From assembly GCF_018499875.1 (NCBI RefSeq), contig NZ_JAHBAY010000001.1, positions 806,001 through 870,000 of the forward strand: a stretch of DNA of 64,000 nucleotides, given 5' to 3'. This DNA is from Kineosporia corallincola. Lineage in GTDB: Bacteria > Actinomycetota > Actinomycetes > Actinomycetales > Kineosporiaceae. Position 1 is the stretch's first letter. Every line of letters starts with the position of its first letter. Below are positions 16,068 to 24,785 of the stretch, piece after piece. Under the pieces are notes generated by a model, which did not search any database, was not told the DNA's origin, and was given only the letters and a program-made list of their open reading frames with translations. Made by a program: the position numbers and the translations under genes.

Positions 16068-17255
16068 TCAGTGACAGCCACAGGCCGGGTGCAGGGGCCA
16101 GCGGCGCCGGGCGATCAGGCCGTCGGGGAGCTCTACCTCCAGGGTGGCGCCGACCGCCGCCGGCACCGTGAGGCCGTCGAGCTGGGCGAGCACCTGGAGC
16201 GCCGCCAGTGCGGCGGCCAGCCCTGCGCTCGCTGACTCCTGCGGTGATCCGGACGCCGCGACCTGCTCCCGCAACTGCGCCAGGACGCCGGGCCAGGCCG
16301 GGTCGCGGTCCTGCCGGTGCAGGTCGAGGCAGTGCAGGCAGGCGCTGAGGCCCGGCCGGACCAGGGGGCCGACCACCACGCCGTCCTCGCCGATGACCAC
16401 GGCCAGGTGCGGTACGTCGTCGCTGACCAGGGTGGCGCCGCGACGGGAGTCCGCGGCGCCGTGCTCGATCAGCACGACCAGGTCGGGGGTGGGGTGTGTG
16501 GGGTCGTCGTGGGGGTGTCGCGGGCGCGTCGTCGGGGACGTCGGTGGTCGCCGGGTGCGCGTCGGTGGCCGGGTGGGTGCGCGGTTGGTGGGTGTGGGAC
16601 CGGGTGCCTGGTGACTGGATGCCTGGTGAACGGATGCCTGGTGGCCGGTTGAGCTACCGCGGGGCGGTGCCTCGGACCGGCCTCCTGCTCGGTGCACCAC
16701 GTCCTGCCCGACCGCCTGCCGGAGCCGGCCCAGGTCGGGGAGGCCGGCACCGGCCGGGGCCAGGTCGGCGGCGGTGACCCGGCCGGAGTCGTGCAGCGCC
16801 ACGCTGCCGACCCCGGCCGCGGCCAGGGTGGCGGCGAGCGTGGTGCCCAGACGCCCGGCGTCACGGACGACCACGTACCGCCCCGCCCGGGAGGCGATCA
16901 GCGGCCAGCCGTCGCCGCAGTGCGGGTGCACCACGGACCAGACGGTCGCATCCGGCGCCAGCCGATCGGCGCCATGACCGATGCGGCCGGGACCGGGAGT
17001 GTGCGCATCGGAGGCGATGAGCACGCCCGAGGCGTGCAGAAGGCGGACCAGGCTCTGGCTGCGACCGGGTGGGCCGTCGGTGCCGGAGCGACTCGCGACA
17101 GCGGGATCGACGCCCTGCCGGAGTGCTTCGACCAGGGGGAGGTCGTGGGGTGTGAGCCCGGTGACCACGGCGCCGTGACGCGGGGACAGGCCGACCTGGA
17201 GCGTGGTCCGATCGCGCCAGACCCGCCGGAGGCCGGGCTTGAGACGTAATTGCAC
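16068..17255 (-). CDS. ThiF/E1-like family protein with low-complexity insert
   Basis: A 395-residue protein related to E1-like (ThiF) adenylyltransferases. The core strand GRYVVVRDAGRLGTTLAATLAAAGVGSVALHD corresponds to the nucleotide-binding segment. The second half has VVGPLVRPGLSACLHCLDLHRQDRDP with paired cysteines, and the protein ends PACGCH. Between them lies a His/Pro/Thr-rich insert of about 60 residues encoded partly by 15-bp repeats. The canonical GxGxxG is reduced to GRLG, so adenylation is uncertain. The start is GTG with GGGGGAGA five bases upstream; longer frames upstream are non-coding. ThiF-like genes beside AarF and DUF5679 are common in actinobacteria. Substrate is unknown. 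Confidence 0.78.
   Translation of the reverse strand: MQLRLKPGLRRVWRDRTTLQVGLSPRHGAVVTGLTPHDLPLVEALRQGVDPAVASRSGTDGPPGRSQSLVRLLHASGVLIASDAHTPGPGRIGHGADRLAPDATVWSVVHPHCGDGWPLIASRAGRYVVVRDAGRLGTTLAATLAAAGVGSVALHDSGRVTAADLAPAGAGLPDLGRLRQAVGQDVVHRAGGRSEAPPRGSSTGHQASVHQASSHQAPGPTPTNRAPTRPPTRTRRPPTSPTTRPRHPHDDPTHPTPDLVVLIEHGAADSRRGATLVSDDVPHLAVVIGEDGVVVGPLVRPGLSACLHCLDLHRQDRDPAWPGVLAQLREQVAASGSPQESASAGLAAALAALQVLAQLDGLTVPAAVGATLEVELPDGLIARRRWPLHPACGCH
16602..16646 (-). repeat. Three 15-bp tandem repeats inside ThiF-like gene
   Basis: Unit GGRTGCCTGGTGRMY repeats three times head to tail. On the coding strand it gives HQA-centred five-residue units (GHQAS, VHQAS, SHQAP) at the beginning of the low-complexity insert. 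Confidence 0.85.
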
Positions 17256-17487
17256 GAGATCTCCCCCTTCGACCCTGGAAAGGGTGTCAGGTGGGACGAG
17301 GTCGTGGGTGGGGCTGTGGATAAACCCGGTGATGTGTATACCGCGATGAGGTGGCGGCCAGGACGCGTCACCGAGTCCTGGCGCCCGCCACCGCTGCACC
17401 GGACGCCGCCTGCGGCCGCCCCGCAAGCGTGCCCAGTGCTGTCGACGAGGGCCTCTCAAGCGCCCTGCGACTGCCTGAACGTGCTGG

Positions 17488-17643
17488 TCAGGCCTTACCG
17501 AGGATGCGGTTCAGGTTCGTTCCGCACACCGGGCAGGTGCCCTTCGCCATGCGCCGGCCGTTGGTCTCGACGACCTTGCCCTCGGCCTGACGCTTTTCCT
17601 TGCACTTCACGCAGTAGAACTCGCCGCTGTAGGTGTCCGACAT
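17488..17643 (-). CDS. DUF5679 zinc-ribbon protein (51 aa)
   Basis: A 51-residue protein with two CxxC pairs (FYCVKCKEKR and GTCPVCGTNLNRIL) that would bind one zinc. The sequence between them, VVETNGRRMAKG, is typical of DUF5679, a widespread actinobacterial family of unknown role. AGGAG is five bases before the chosen ATG, and upstream in-frame codons are not coding-like. It is its own small unit 230 bases ahead of the ThiF-like gene on the same strand. Confidence 0.92.
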   Translation of the reverse strand: MSDTYSGEFYCVKCKEKRQAEGKVVETNGRRMAKGTCPVCGTNLNRILGKA

Positions 17644-18233
17644 GTTCGCTCCTGTTACGGGTTGTGAGTGCGGTCTGGTCGCATTGACCGCTCCTGACGA
17701 GGCGGTGCCCTGACTGGGCGTGACGCCTTTCCCAGCGACTCCCCGGCCCGGTCGGAAGGTCACATTAGCTCAGCACGCGGGTTGTGCCTGCTTAGACGGC
17801 TATTCGGCGCGCCGGAAGGGACTGCGAGTGCAGTGTGATGTCGCTTTTGTGGTGGCTCGTCCGGGTACTCGCAGTAAGAACTGCCACACGACACGCGGGC
17901 GCGAAAATGGGCCCCGGGCCGATCACCGTGCGCCTTCCCCAGCGCGCGAAGATCGATACCCGGAGCCCTGACGATCACGCTAGAAGGTGCTCGCCGGTCC
18001 GTCAATCGCGAATTCCTCCAGGGGTGCACTGGTCGTGCACCCGGCTGTGGACAACGCTGTGGACATTCTTGTGGACGACGCGCGTGCGCTGTGGACATGT
18101 CCGGGTATGTCTGGGGACAGAGCGGCGGGTCGCCGCCGGAAAGGATCACCGAGCGCAAGCCCTAGCTGCGGTTGTGCGAACGAACTGCTGTGGATCAAGG
18201 AGTCCTGGGCCGTTCGGCGGGTACGGTGCGGAG
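17644..18233 (+). other. Divergent intergenic region, no gene
   Basis: About 590 bases between the DUF5679 gene (minus) and the YgjP-type gene (plus). No credible coding frame is seen. It should hold both promoters, and it contains the DnaA-box-like cluster annotated at 18046-18098. Confidence 0.6.
18046..18098 (-). promoter_or_regulatory. Cluster of four DnaA-box-like nonamers
   Basis: TGTGGACAA (18046-18054), TGTGGACAT (18058), TGTGGACGA (18070) and TGTGGACAT (18090) lie in one orientation. The first is the exact complement of TTGTCCACA, the preferred actinobacterial DnaA box, and the others differ by one base. Spacing is 12, 12 and 20 bases. A separate TGTGGATAA sits at 17315. Confidence 0.45.
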
Positions 18234-18971
18234 GTGGCCAATAGCACGCCGGAGCCGGCGGACGACCCGCGGGTCGAGGTACGCCGCAGTGGACGGCGCC
18301 GCAGCACGGTGACGGCCTACCGCGAGGGCGGCCGTACCGTGGTGCTCATTCCGGCCCGCTTCACCCGCAGCCAGGAAGAGGAATGGGTGAAGCGGATGCT
18401 CGACCGGCTGTCCGCCCAGGAGCGGCGCCGACGGCCCGGCGACGAGGAACTGATGACGCGGGCACTCACCCTGAACGAGCGGCACCTGCGCGGCCTGGCC
18501 ACTCCCGCGAGCGTCACCTGGGTGCAGAACCAGAACACTCGCTGGGGGTCCTGCACCCCGGCCGACCGTTCGATCCGGCTCAGCACCCGGCTGCTGGGCA
18601 TGCCGTCGTGGGTGCTCGACTACGTGCTGCTGCACGAGCTCGCCCATCTCATCCAGCCCGGTCACGGCCCGGACTTCTGGTCGCTGCTCGACACCTATCC
18701 GCGCACCGAGCGGGCGCGTGGCTTCCTGGAGGGGTTCTCGGCGGCCCGGGACCTGCCGATGGACGACGATCCACCCGGCTCGGCCGAGGACGGCGACAAC
18801 CCCGCCGACCATGCCGCGCACGCCGATCAGGACGACGAGGACGACGCCAACCCGGACGACGCGAACCCGGACGAGCCCCGCGACACCGAGAGCATCGCCG
18901 CCCTGGACGTGGGGGCGGCCGTGGTGACCCGCAGCCTCGGCCGTCGGCAGGCTCGTCAGAACTCGGCCTGA
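18234..18971 (+). CDS. YgjP-type (M48-like, DUF45) metallopeptidase
   Basis: A 245-residue protein whose core has NQNTRWGSCTPADRSIRLSTRLL followed by VLLHELAHLIQPGHGPDFW. This gives the HExxH zinc motif and the downstream His typical of YgjP/DUF45 proteins. Cellular substrates are unknown. The last 70 residues are an acidic, disordered Asp/Asn/Pro tail (DDEDDANPDDANPDEP) ending in a basic patch, an unusual addition to the roughly 170-residue family core. The start is GTG for VANSTPEPADDP; the ribosome site is weak. A DnaA-box-like cluster lies 140-190 bases upstream. Confidence 0.88.
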   Translation: MANSTPEPADDPRVEVRRSGRRRSTVTAYREGGRTVVLIPARFTRSQEEEWVKRMLDRLSAQERRRRPGDEELMTRALTLNERHLRGLATPASVTWVQNQNTRWGSCTPADRSIRLSTRLLGMPSWVLDYVLLHELAHLIQPGHGPDFWSLLDTYPRTERARGFLEGFSAARDLPMDDDPPGSAEDGDNPADHAAHADQDDEDDANPDDANPDEPRDTESIAALDVGAAVVTRSLGRRQARQNSA

Positions 18972-19002
18972 GGCCTGCCGGCAGTTGTGGGGCTCAGGCG
19001 GA

Positions 19003-19075
19003 CGCCGGACTCGGCCTGGCCGGCACTCGGCCCGGTCCACGGCACTCGGCCTGGTTCACGGTGCTCGGCCCGGCC
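19003..19075 (+). repeat. Imperfect tandem repeat between convergent genes
   Basis: Four imperfect copies of a unit with the core ACTCGGCCTGG, spaced about 16-20 bases, lie between the YgjP-type gene and the NUDIX gene, which converge here. The last copy has GCTCGGCCCGG. No protein is encoded. Confidence 0.55.
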
Positions 19076-19124
19076 GAGGCAACGCTCGCGACCGACGGCT
19101 CAGCCCTGCCCGGGCACACGGTTT

Positions 19125-19724
19125 TCACCGGCGCGCGGTCGGCACCCAGCCGTCCGGCTGCGCGGCCAGCACCTCGGTCGCCCTGCGCACCAGCTCGGGC
19201 ACGCCGGAGGCGAGATCCCGCGGCAGATCGTGCACCGGCCACCAGCGCACCTGGGGCGACTCGTCGCTCGGGGTCGGGTCGACCACGTCGCTGAGCATCA
19301 GGTACTGAAGGTCGAGGTGATAGTCGACCACGCCCGGCGCGCAGGGCGCGGGGTGCCGCGACAGCAGCACCGGTGCCGGCGTCACCCGGCCGGACAGTCC
19401 GGTCTCCTCAGCCACCTCACGGGCCGCGGCCGCCGCCCCGCTGGGGTCACCGGCCTCGAAATGGCCTCCGGGCTGCACCCAGGTCTGCATCTTGTGGTGG
19501 AACACCAGGCAGGTCTGGGCGCCGTCAGGACTCAGGACCGCCGCCGAGGCGGTGAGATGGGCCGGTGCCTGCGCGCGGCGCAGCAGGCCGTCGCCGGTGC
19601 TGGCCAGGAGGGCCAGCCAGGCGGTCTGCTCGAAACGCTCGGCCGGGCTCTGCGGCCGGGCGTCACGAAGGGCGGCGCCGACATCGTCCAGAAGCCGGGC
19701 ACCGCCCTCGGCGAGGTCACTCAC
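19125..19724 (-). CDS. NUDIX hydrolase
   Basis: A 199-residue NUDIX protein. The Nudix box is GGHFEAGDPSGAAAAAREVAEETGL, with Asp where the first Glu of the consensus usually stands and the REVAEE metal-binding core intact. The strand before it, CLVFHHKMQTWVQPGGH, suits an actinobacterial NUDIX hydrolase of unknown nucleotide substrate. The GTG start overlaps the stop of the DUF2342 gene by four bases (GTGA), so translation is coupled. A far longer open frame on this strand is antisense noise beyond that point. Confidence 0.9.
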   Translation of the reverse strand: MSDLAEGGARLLDDVGAALRDARPQSPAERFEQTAWLALLASTGDGLLRRAQAPAHLTASAAVLSPDGAQTCLVFHHKMQTWVQPGGHFEAGDPSGAAAAAREVAEETGLSGRVTPAPVLLSRHPAPCAPGVVDYHLDLQYLMLSDVVDPTPSDESPQVRWWPVHDLPRDLASGVPELVRRATEVLAAQPDGWVPTARR

Positions 19725-21316
19725 TGGTCGTCGTCGTCCTTCTTCGGCTCGTCCTTCTGCGGACCGCCCTCGGGGGACGGTTCGTCGGGCGCCTCGCCCA
19801 GGCCGCCGTCGAGCAGCCGGGCCAGTTCGGCGTCCATGTCGTCGGTCTGCGGCTCCACCCCGGCGAAGCCGACCGGGTCGGCGAAGGCGGCCTCGCCGGG
19901 CGCGATGTCGGGGTGTTCCCAGAGGGCGTCGCGGCCGGCGGCGCCTCGGGCCGCGGTCAGCGCGGACCACACCGCGGCGGCCTCCCGCAGCCGGCGCGGC
20001 CGCAGCTCGAGACCGACCAGCGAGGCGAAGGTGTGCTCGGCCGGGCCACCGGCGGCGCGGCGCCGGCGCAGGGTCTCCTGCAAGGCGGACGCGTGCGGCA
20101 GTGAGTGCCGGGCGGCCTCGTCGACCACCGTGTCCACCCAGCCCTCGACCAGCGCCAGGGCCATCTCCAGCCGGTCCAGGGCGGCCTGCTGGGTGGGGGT
20201 GCGCTCGGGCTCGAAGATGTCCGAGGCCAGGGCCTGCTGCATGGCCTGCGGGTCGCTGGGGTCGAGGTCGCGGATGGCCGACTCGATGCGGTCGGTGTCG
20301 ATCACGATGCCGCGGGCGTACTCCTCGACCGCCGCCAGCAGGTGCGCACGCAGCCACGGCACCCCGGCGACCAACCGGGCATAGGCCGCCTCGCGCAGCG
20401 CCAGGTACAGCCGGACCTCGTCTTCCTCCAGACCCAGGCCCTCGCCGAATTCGGCCAGGTTGGCCGGGATCATCGCGACCTTGCCGGCCGGGAGCAGGGG
20501 CAGGCCGACGTCTCCGCCGCCGATCACCTCGCGCGACAGCGCGCCCAGGGCCTGGCCGAGCTGCGCGCCGAAGAACGTGCCACCCATCTTGCGCATCATC
20601 GGCAGGGCATTGCCGAGCACGGCGCGCATCTCCGGCGGGGCCTGCTCGGTGAGGGCCTTGGCCATCGCCTCGTTGACGCTGTTCGCCACCGGCTCGACCA
20701 CGATCTTCCAGACGCCGAGCGTGTTCTCGATCCACTCGGCCCGGCTCCATGCCTCGGTGCGGGCCGTGGCCGAGGGCAGGTCGCAGACCCGGTCGAGCCA
20801 CAGGTCGGCCGTGCGCAGGGCTTCGGCGACCTTGCGCTGCTGGGCGTCGCCCACGCTCGGGTCGCCGCCCTCGGCGGCCGCCTGACGGGCCACGTTGGTG
20901 GCGAGCTCCCAGTTGACCGGGCCGTCGCCGCCACCGCTCATCATCATCTGCTGCACGGAGCTGAGCATCGCCTGGAGCGACTGCGCGTCTTGCGGCATGC
21001 CGGGCATGTTGAGCATGCCCGGGGGCAGGCTGCCGAGCAGGTCGGGCGGGAGCCCGGCGCCACCCGCGCCACCGCCCATGAAGGCGGAGAACAGCCCGGC
21101 CAGCGGGTCTTCGGGGGTTTCGTCGTCTTTCTTGCGCGGGCCGCCCGGCGCGCCGCCGGTGCTCAGGTCGGACCCGAAGCCGATGCGCGGCCCGGTGCCC
21201 GGACGCGGTTCGTCGCGAGGCGTCTCACCGCTGTCGCCCTGGTTCTTCTCGCGGCCCTCGTCGTCGCGGGGGCCGTCGGACCCAGCGTCCCGGCCGTCCC
21301 GGTTTCCCTCGCTCAT
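19721..21316 (-). CDS. DUF2342-family zinc-metalloprotease-like protein
   Basis: A 531-residue protein of the DUF2342 family, annotated elsewhere as a putative zinc-dependent metalloprotease or hydrolase. Residues 1-70 are disordered and charged. The core has GTFFGAQLGQALGALSREVIGGGDVGLPLLP, then YLALREAAYARLVAGVPWLRAHLLAAVEEYARGI, and it ends in an Asp/Lys-rich tail. The helix that would carry a metal site reads REAAYARL. I see no HExxH, and Tyr stands where many relatives have His as I recall. Its mycobacterial homologue sits in the same whiB7-region cluster. It heads a two-gene operon with NUDIX. Confidence 0.87.
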   Translation of the reverse strand: MSEGNRDGRDAGSDGPRDDEGREKNQGDSGETPRDEPRPGTGPRIGFGSDLSTGGAPGGPRKKDDETPEDPLAGLFSAFMGGGAGGAGLPPDLLGSLPPGMLNMPGMPQDAQSLQAMLSSVQQMMMSGGGDGPVNWELATNVARQAAAEGGDPSVGDAQQRKVAEALRTADLWLDRVCDLPSATARTEAWSRAEWIENTLGVWKIVVEPVANSVNEAMAKALTEQAPPEMRAVLGNALPMMRKMGGTFFGAQLGQALGALSREVIGGGDVGLPLLPAGKVAMIPANLAEFGEGLGLEEDEVRLYLALREAAYARLVAGVPWLRAHLLAAVEEYARGIVIDTDRIESAIRDLDPSDPQAMQQALASDIFEPERTPTQQAALDRLEMALALVEGWVDTVVDEAARHSLPHASALQETLRRRRAAGGPAEHTFASLVGLELRPRRLREAAAVWSALTAARGAAGRDALWEHPDIAPGEAAFADPVGFAGVEPQTDDMDAELARLLDGGLGEAPDEPSPEGGPQKDEPKKDDDDQ

Positions 21317-21666
21317 GTTCCCGTCTCCCTCGCTGGCGATGGCTGCCGCCCGCCCGGTGCCGCGTGCCCGATCAGCCTGTCAAGCCTGTCTGAGACCCGC
21401 CTCCAGGGTCGCACCGAATCCGCTGGGACACAGAACGACAGGAGGTCGCACCGACACCGGCCGGTGTCGGTGCCGATTTTGCCGAGTGCGGGGCGCGGCG
21501 CTGCGCCGGGGTGGTGGGGTCAGTCTGTCGGGTCCAACGCGCGGGACCGGTCGCTGGAGCCCGGATCCGCCCACGGCGAAACCCGATCTGCCTGATCGGG
21601 CACGGGCGCTGTTGCGAGGGCCGACCCGGGGTGCCGGGAATCGGCTGGTGATGATGGGATTCATCC

Positions 21667-23643
21667 GTGACCCCGACACGCCGCACTCGCTTCCTGCTCG
21701 GATCAGGCGGCCCGGCGGGGCCGGGAGTGATCGCGATCACGGGCGCCGCCGGCCCGGCCGGCCGCGCCCTGGTGCGCTCGTTGCTCCGCCGGATGAGTGA
21801 AACGCCCACGTCGGCCCCCACCCGGGTGATCGCCATCGACACCGCCGAGCGGATCGAGCGGCTGACCGCCCCCGGGCCGGACCCGAAGCCGGGCTCCAGG
21901 AACGCGGTGGACCCGGTGCGGGGTCAGGTGGAGGCCGGCCTGGAGTACGCCGCCGAGCCTGCTCCGGTGCCCGAGGTCGCCGGTGCGGCAACCGAAGTGA
22001 CCCAGGAATTCGTCACGCCCGGTACGGGACTGGCGGCACCAAAAGTGGGGCCGGCGGCGGGACCAGGGGCGGGACCGGTGGTGGCACCCGGAGAGGGACC
22101 GATGGTGGCACCCGGAGTAGCGCCGACGGGGGGACCGACAGCGGCATCGACGTCAGCAACCCCGGCTCAGGACAGTGAGGCCGCCCGGGCAGCCCGCATG
22201 CCGTCCGGCGAACTGGCTGAAAGGGCCGAGCAGACCGGCACGGCCGGGCAGACCGCGAAGGCCGGTCGGGCGGACCAGAACGCGAAGACCGGGCAGACCT
22301 CGAGTGCGGGGCAGGCCGAGACGGCGGGGCAGGCCGAGACGGCGGGGCAGGCCGAGACGGCGGGGCAGGCCGAGACAGCGGGGCAGAGCGAGAAGACGGG
22401 GCAGAGCGAGAAGGCAGGGCAGGCCGAGAAGGCGGGGCAAGCCACCGGGGCCGAGGGGCTGGGTGGGGAGGGGAGCTCTTCGTCGTCCACTGTTACTGAA
22501 GAACCCACCCGGCCGCGCCGCCGCTCCTACCTGCCGGCCGGCCTGACCCCTTCACGCAAGGAACCGCGCAAGGACAAAGAGCCCCGCAAGGACAGGGAGC
22601 CGCGCGAGGAGAAGACCAAGGACGACGAACCGGCGCCGTCCGCGCCCGAACTCGGCATCGTGCCGGGCACCGACACCGGGGTGGAGTGGCGCGCGGCCGA
22701 CATCTCCTCGCCCGAGGTGGTGACGGCACTCGACGCCGCCGACGTGGTGATCCATCTTGCCACGGCCGACGACGCGACCGAGGCGGTCAGCGGCAGCCCG
22801 TCCGACCGGCGGCTGCGCGCGGTGCGGGCAGCGCAGGCGGTCAGCATGGCCGCGGCCGCGGTCGGGGCCCGCCGCCTGGTCGCCGTCACCACCGCGATGG
22901 TCCTCGGCGCCCGCCCCGACAACCCGGTGCCGCTGGCCGACGACGCGGACTGCCGCGCCGACCCGGACGACGGCCTGATCGGCGACCTGCTGGAGGTAGA
23001 GCGGGTGCTGGAGCGGATCCCGCGCGTGCATCCCGGGCTGGCCTTCAGCCTGGTGCGCCCGGCCGCGCTGGTCGGGCCCGGCGTCGACACCGCGGTCACC
23101 CGGCACTTCGAGGCGCCCCGGCTGCTGGTGCTGCGCGGCACCGGCACGCAGTGGCAGTTCTGCCACGTCGACGACCTGGCCGAGGCGATCTGGACGGTGA
23201 TCAGCAGCGGCATCGACGGTCCGCTGGCGGTGGGCGCGCCGGGCTCGCTGGACGAGACACAGGTCGAGACGATCAGCGGCATGCGGCGTCTGGAGGTGCC
23301 GACCGCGCTGGCCTTCAGCACCGCCGAGCGCCTGCACCGGGTGGGGGTGCTGAACACGCCGGCCAGTGAGCTCGCCTACGTCGTCCACCCGTGGGTCGTC
23401 GGGTCGGCCGGGCTGCTCGCCGCCGGCTGGGCGCCGGAGCACGACAACGAGGCCTGCCTGCGGGGTCTGCTGGAGGACCAGCGCCGGCGCCGGGCCCTGG
23501 GCTGGCGGGTGGACCGCCGCGACGCGGCGATGGGCGCTGCCGGTGCGGCGGGGGCCGCGGTGGCGCTGCTGGGCACCGCCGCGATCGTGCGGCAGGCCAG
23601 GTCACGTCAGTCCAAACGTCGCCGTTCTACCCTTGAGCCGTGA
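21667..23643 (+). CDS. NAD-dependent epimerase/SDR with large repeat-rich insert
   Basis: An extended SDR of 658 residues. The N-terminal GVIAITGAAGPAGRALVRSLL is the Rossmann glycine motif and RVIAIDTAERIE is strand 2. From about residue 60 to 340 the fold is broken by a disordered insert: Ala/Gly/Pro repeats, then AGQAET-type hexapeptides, then Lys/Glu/Pro-rich sequence. The fold resumes with VEWRAADISSPEVVTALDAADVVIHLA and continues to HVDDLAEAIWTV. The catalytic YxxxK is not evident, as in atypical SDRs. The C-terminus has a hydrophobic helix (AAGAAGAAVALLGTAAIV) and a basic tail. The start is GTG. The stop overlaps the next start by four bases. Confidence 0.85.
   Translation: MTPTRRTRFLLGSGGPAGPGVIAITGAAGPAGRALVRSLLRRMSETPTSAPTRVIAIDTAERIERLTAPGPDPKPGSRNAVDPVRGQVEAGLEYAAEPAPVPEVAGAATEVTQEFVTPGTGLAAPKVGPAAGPGAGPVVAPGEGPMVAPGVAPTGGPTAASTSATPAQDSEAARAARMPSGELAERAEQTGTAGQTAKAGRADQNAKTGQTSSAGQAETAGQAETAGQAETAGQAETAGQSEKTGQSEKAGQAEKAGQATGAEGLGGEGSSSSSTVTEEPTRPRRRSYLPAGLTPSRKEPRKDKEPRKDREPREEKTKDDEPAPSAPELGIVPGTDTGVEWRAADISSPEVVTALDAADVVIHLATADDATEAVSGSPSDRRLRAVRAAQAVSMAAAAVGARRLVAVTTAMVLGARPDNPVPLADDADCRADPDDGLIGDLLEVERVLERIPRVHPGLAFSLVRPAALVGPGVDTAVTRHFEAPRLLVLRGTGTQWQFCHVDDLAEAIWTVISSGIDGPLAVGAPGSLDETQVETISGMRRLEVPTALAFSTAERLHRVGVLNTPASELAYVVHPWVVGSAGLLAAGWAPEHDNEACLRGLLEDQRRRRALGWRVDRRDAAMGAAGAAGAAVALLGTAAIVRQARSRQSKRRRSTLEP
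22306..22440 (+). repeat. 18-bp tandem repeats coding hexapeptides
   Basis: About 7.5 copies of an 18-base unit (core GGGCAGGCCGAGACGGC) run head to tail inside the SDR gene. The first copies give AGQAET, and later ones drift to AGQSEK, TGQSEK and AGQAEK. The near identity of the first four copies suggests recent slippage expansion. Confidence 0.9.
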
Positions 23644-24758
23644 GCGATCAGCCCGACAGCGGCAACCCTGTGAACAGCCCGGACGATCGCTGGGTGCCGC
23701 CCAGATCGGGGCTGATCGACCCGCGCACCGGGGTGATGCTGATCGCCTGTCTCTTCGCGGTGATCCTGTCGGCCGTGGTGGTGCTGCTGCCGGTGAAGTA
23801 CGCGATCATGCAGCCCGGCCCGGTGCTCAACACCCTGGGCGAGGTGGACGGCAAGCCGCTGATCTCGGTCTCCGGCCACCAGACCTACGAGACCACCGGC
23901 ACACTCGACCTGACCACGGTCTCGCTGCTCGGCGGCCCCGACCGCAAGGTCACGCTGCTCCAGGTGGTCGACGGCTGGCTGCGCGGCAGCAAGGCGGTGG
24001 TGCCGGAGGAGCAGGTGTTCACCCCCGGCGAGACCCAGGAGGAGTCGGACGCCGAGAACCAGGCGGAGATGACCTCGTCGCAGGAGAGCGCGACCGCCGC
24101 GGCGCTGTGGGCCCTCGACATCGACGTGCCGACCACGCTGACGGTGGCCGGCACCGCGGAAGGCTCGCCGGCCGCCGACGTCCTCGAGGAGAAGGATGTG
24201 ATCACCGCGGTCAACGGCACGGCCATCGGTGACCTGGCCGATCTGCGCACCACGCTGGCCGGTCTGGAGGCGGGTGCGAAGATCACCGTGACGGTGCAGC
24301 GCGACGGCAAGAAGCGCACGCTGACCACCGAGACGATGAAGAACGACGCGGGCGACACGGTCCTCGGCATCTACATCACGCCGGACTTCGACTTCCCGTT
24401 CGACGTGAAGATCCAGATCGAGGACATCGGCGGCCCGAGCGCCGGGATGATGTTCGCCCTCGGCATCATCGACACGCTCACCCCCGGCGACCTGACCGGC
24501 GGCAAGCACATCGCCGGCACCGGCACGATCGACGCCGACGGCACCGTGGGTGCGATCGGCGGCATCCGGCAGAAGCTGGTGGGTGCGCGTCAGGCGGGGG
24601 CGGACTACTTCCTCGCCCCCGCCGACAACTGCGACGAGGTGGCCGGGCACGTGCCCGACGGCCTCCAGGTGATCCGGGTCGAGACGCTCGACCAGGCCCG
24701 CACCGACGTCGAGGCGATCGCGGACGGCACCGCCTCGGGGCTCAAGGGCTGCGAATAA
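23640..24758 (+). CDS. YlbL-type PDZ-Lon (S16) membrane protease
   Basis: A 372-residue protein with a short cytoplasmic N-terminus and one membrane helix at about 31-54 (VMLIACLFAVILSAVVVLLPV). An extracytoplasmic PDZ domain follows (GSPAADVLEEKDVITAVNGTAIGDLADLRTTL), then a Lon-type S16 protease domain. The catalytic Ser is in DIGGPSAGMMFALGI and the Lys in IGGIRQKLVGARQAGADYFLAP. Homologues (Bacillus YlbL, mycobacterial Rv3194c) occupy the same cluster. Client proteins are not known here. The GTG start overlaps the SDR stop (GTGA), so both are made from one message. Confidence 0.94.
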   Translation: MSDQPDSGNPVNSPDDRWVPPRSGLIDPRTGVMLIACLFAVILSAVVVLLPVKYAIMQPGPVLNTLGEVDGKPLISVSGHQTYETTGTLDLTTVSLLGGPDRKVTLLQVVDGWLRGSKAVVPEEQVFTPGETQEESDAENQAEMTSSQESATAAALWALDIDVPTTLTVAGTAEGSPAADVLEEKDVITAVNGTAIGDLADLRTTLAGLEAGAKITVTVQRDGKKRTLTTETMKNDAGDTVLGIYITPDFDFPFDVKIQIEDIGGPSAGMMFALGIIDTLTPGDLTGGKHIAGTGTIDADGTVGAIGGIRQKLVGARQAGADYFLAPADNCDEVAGHVPDGLQVIRVETLDQARTDVEAIADGTASGLKGCE

Positions 24759-24785
24759 GGGACGACGGAAAGACCCGTCGCACCG

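Noticed and set aside
17315-18098. Chromosome origin (oriC)
   Set aside because: DnaA-box-like sites exist but there is no dnaA, dnaN, rpmH or AT-rich unwinding stretch.
19125-20801. 558-codon frame extending the NUDIX gene
   Set aside because: Residues before GTG 19724 are antisense-like composition within the DUF2342 gene; the NUDIX start overlaps the DUF2342 stop by four bases.
22306-22440. CRISPR-like repeat array
   Set aside because: The 18-bp units are contiguous without spacers and lie in frame inside a coding sequence.
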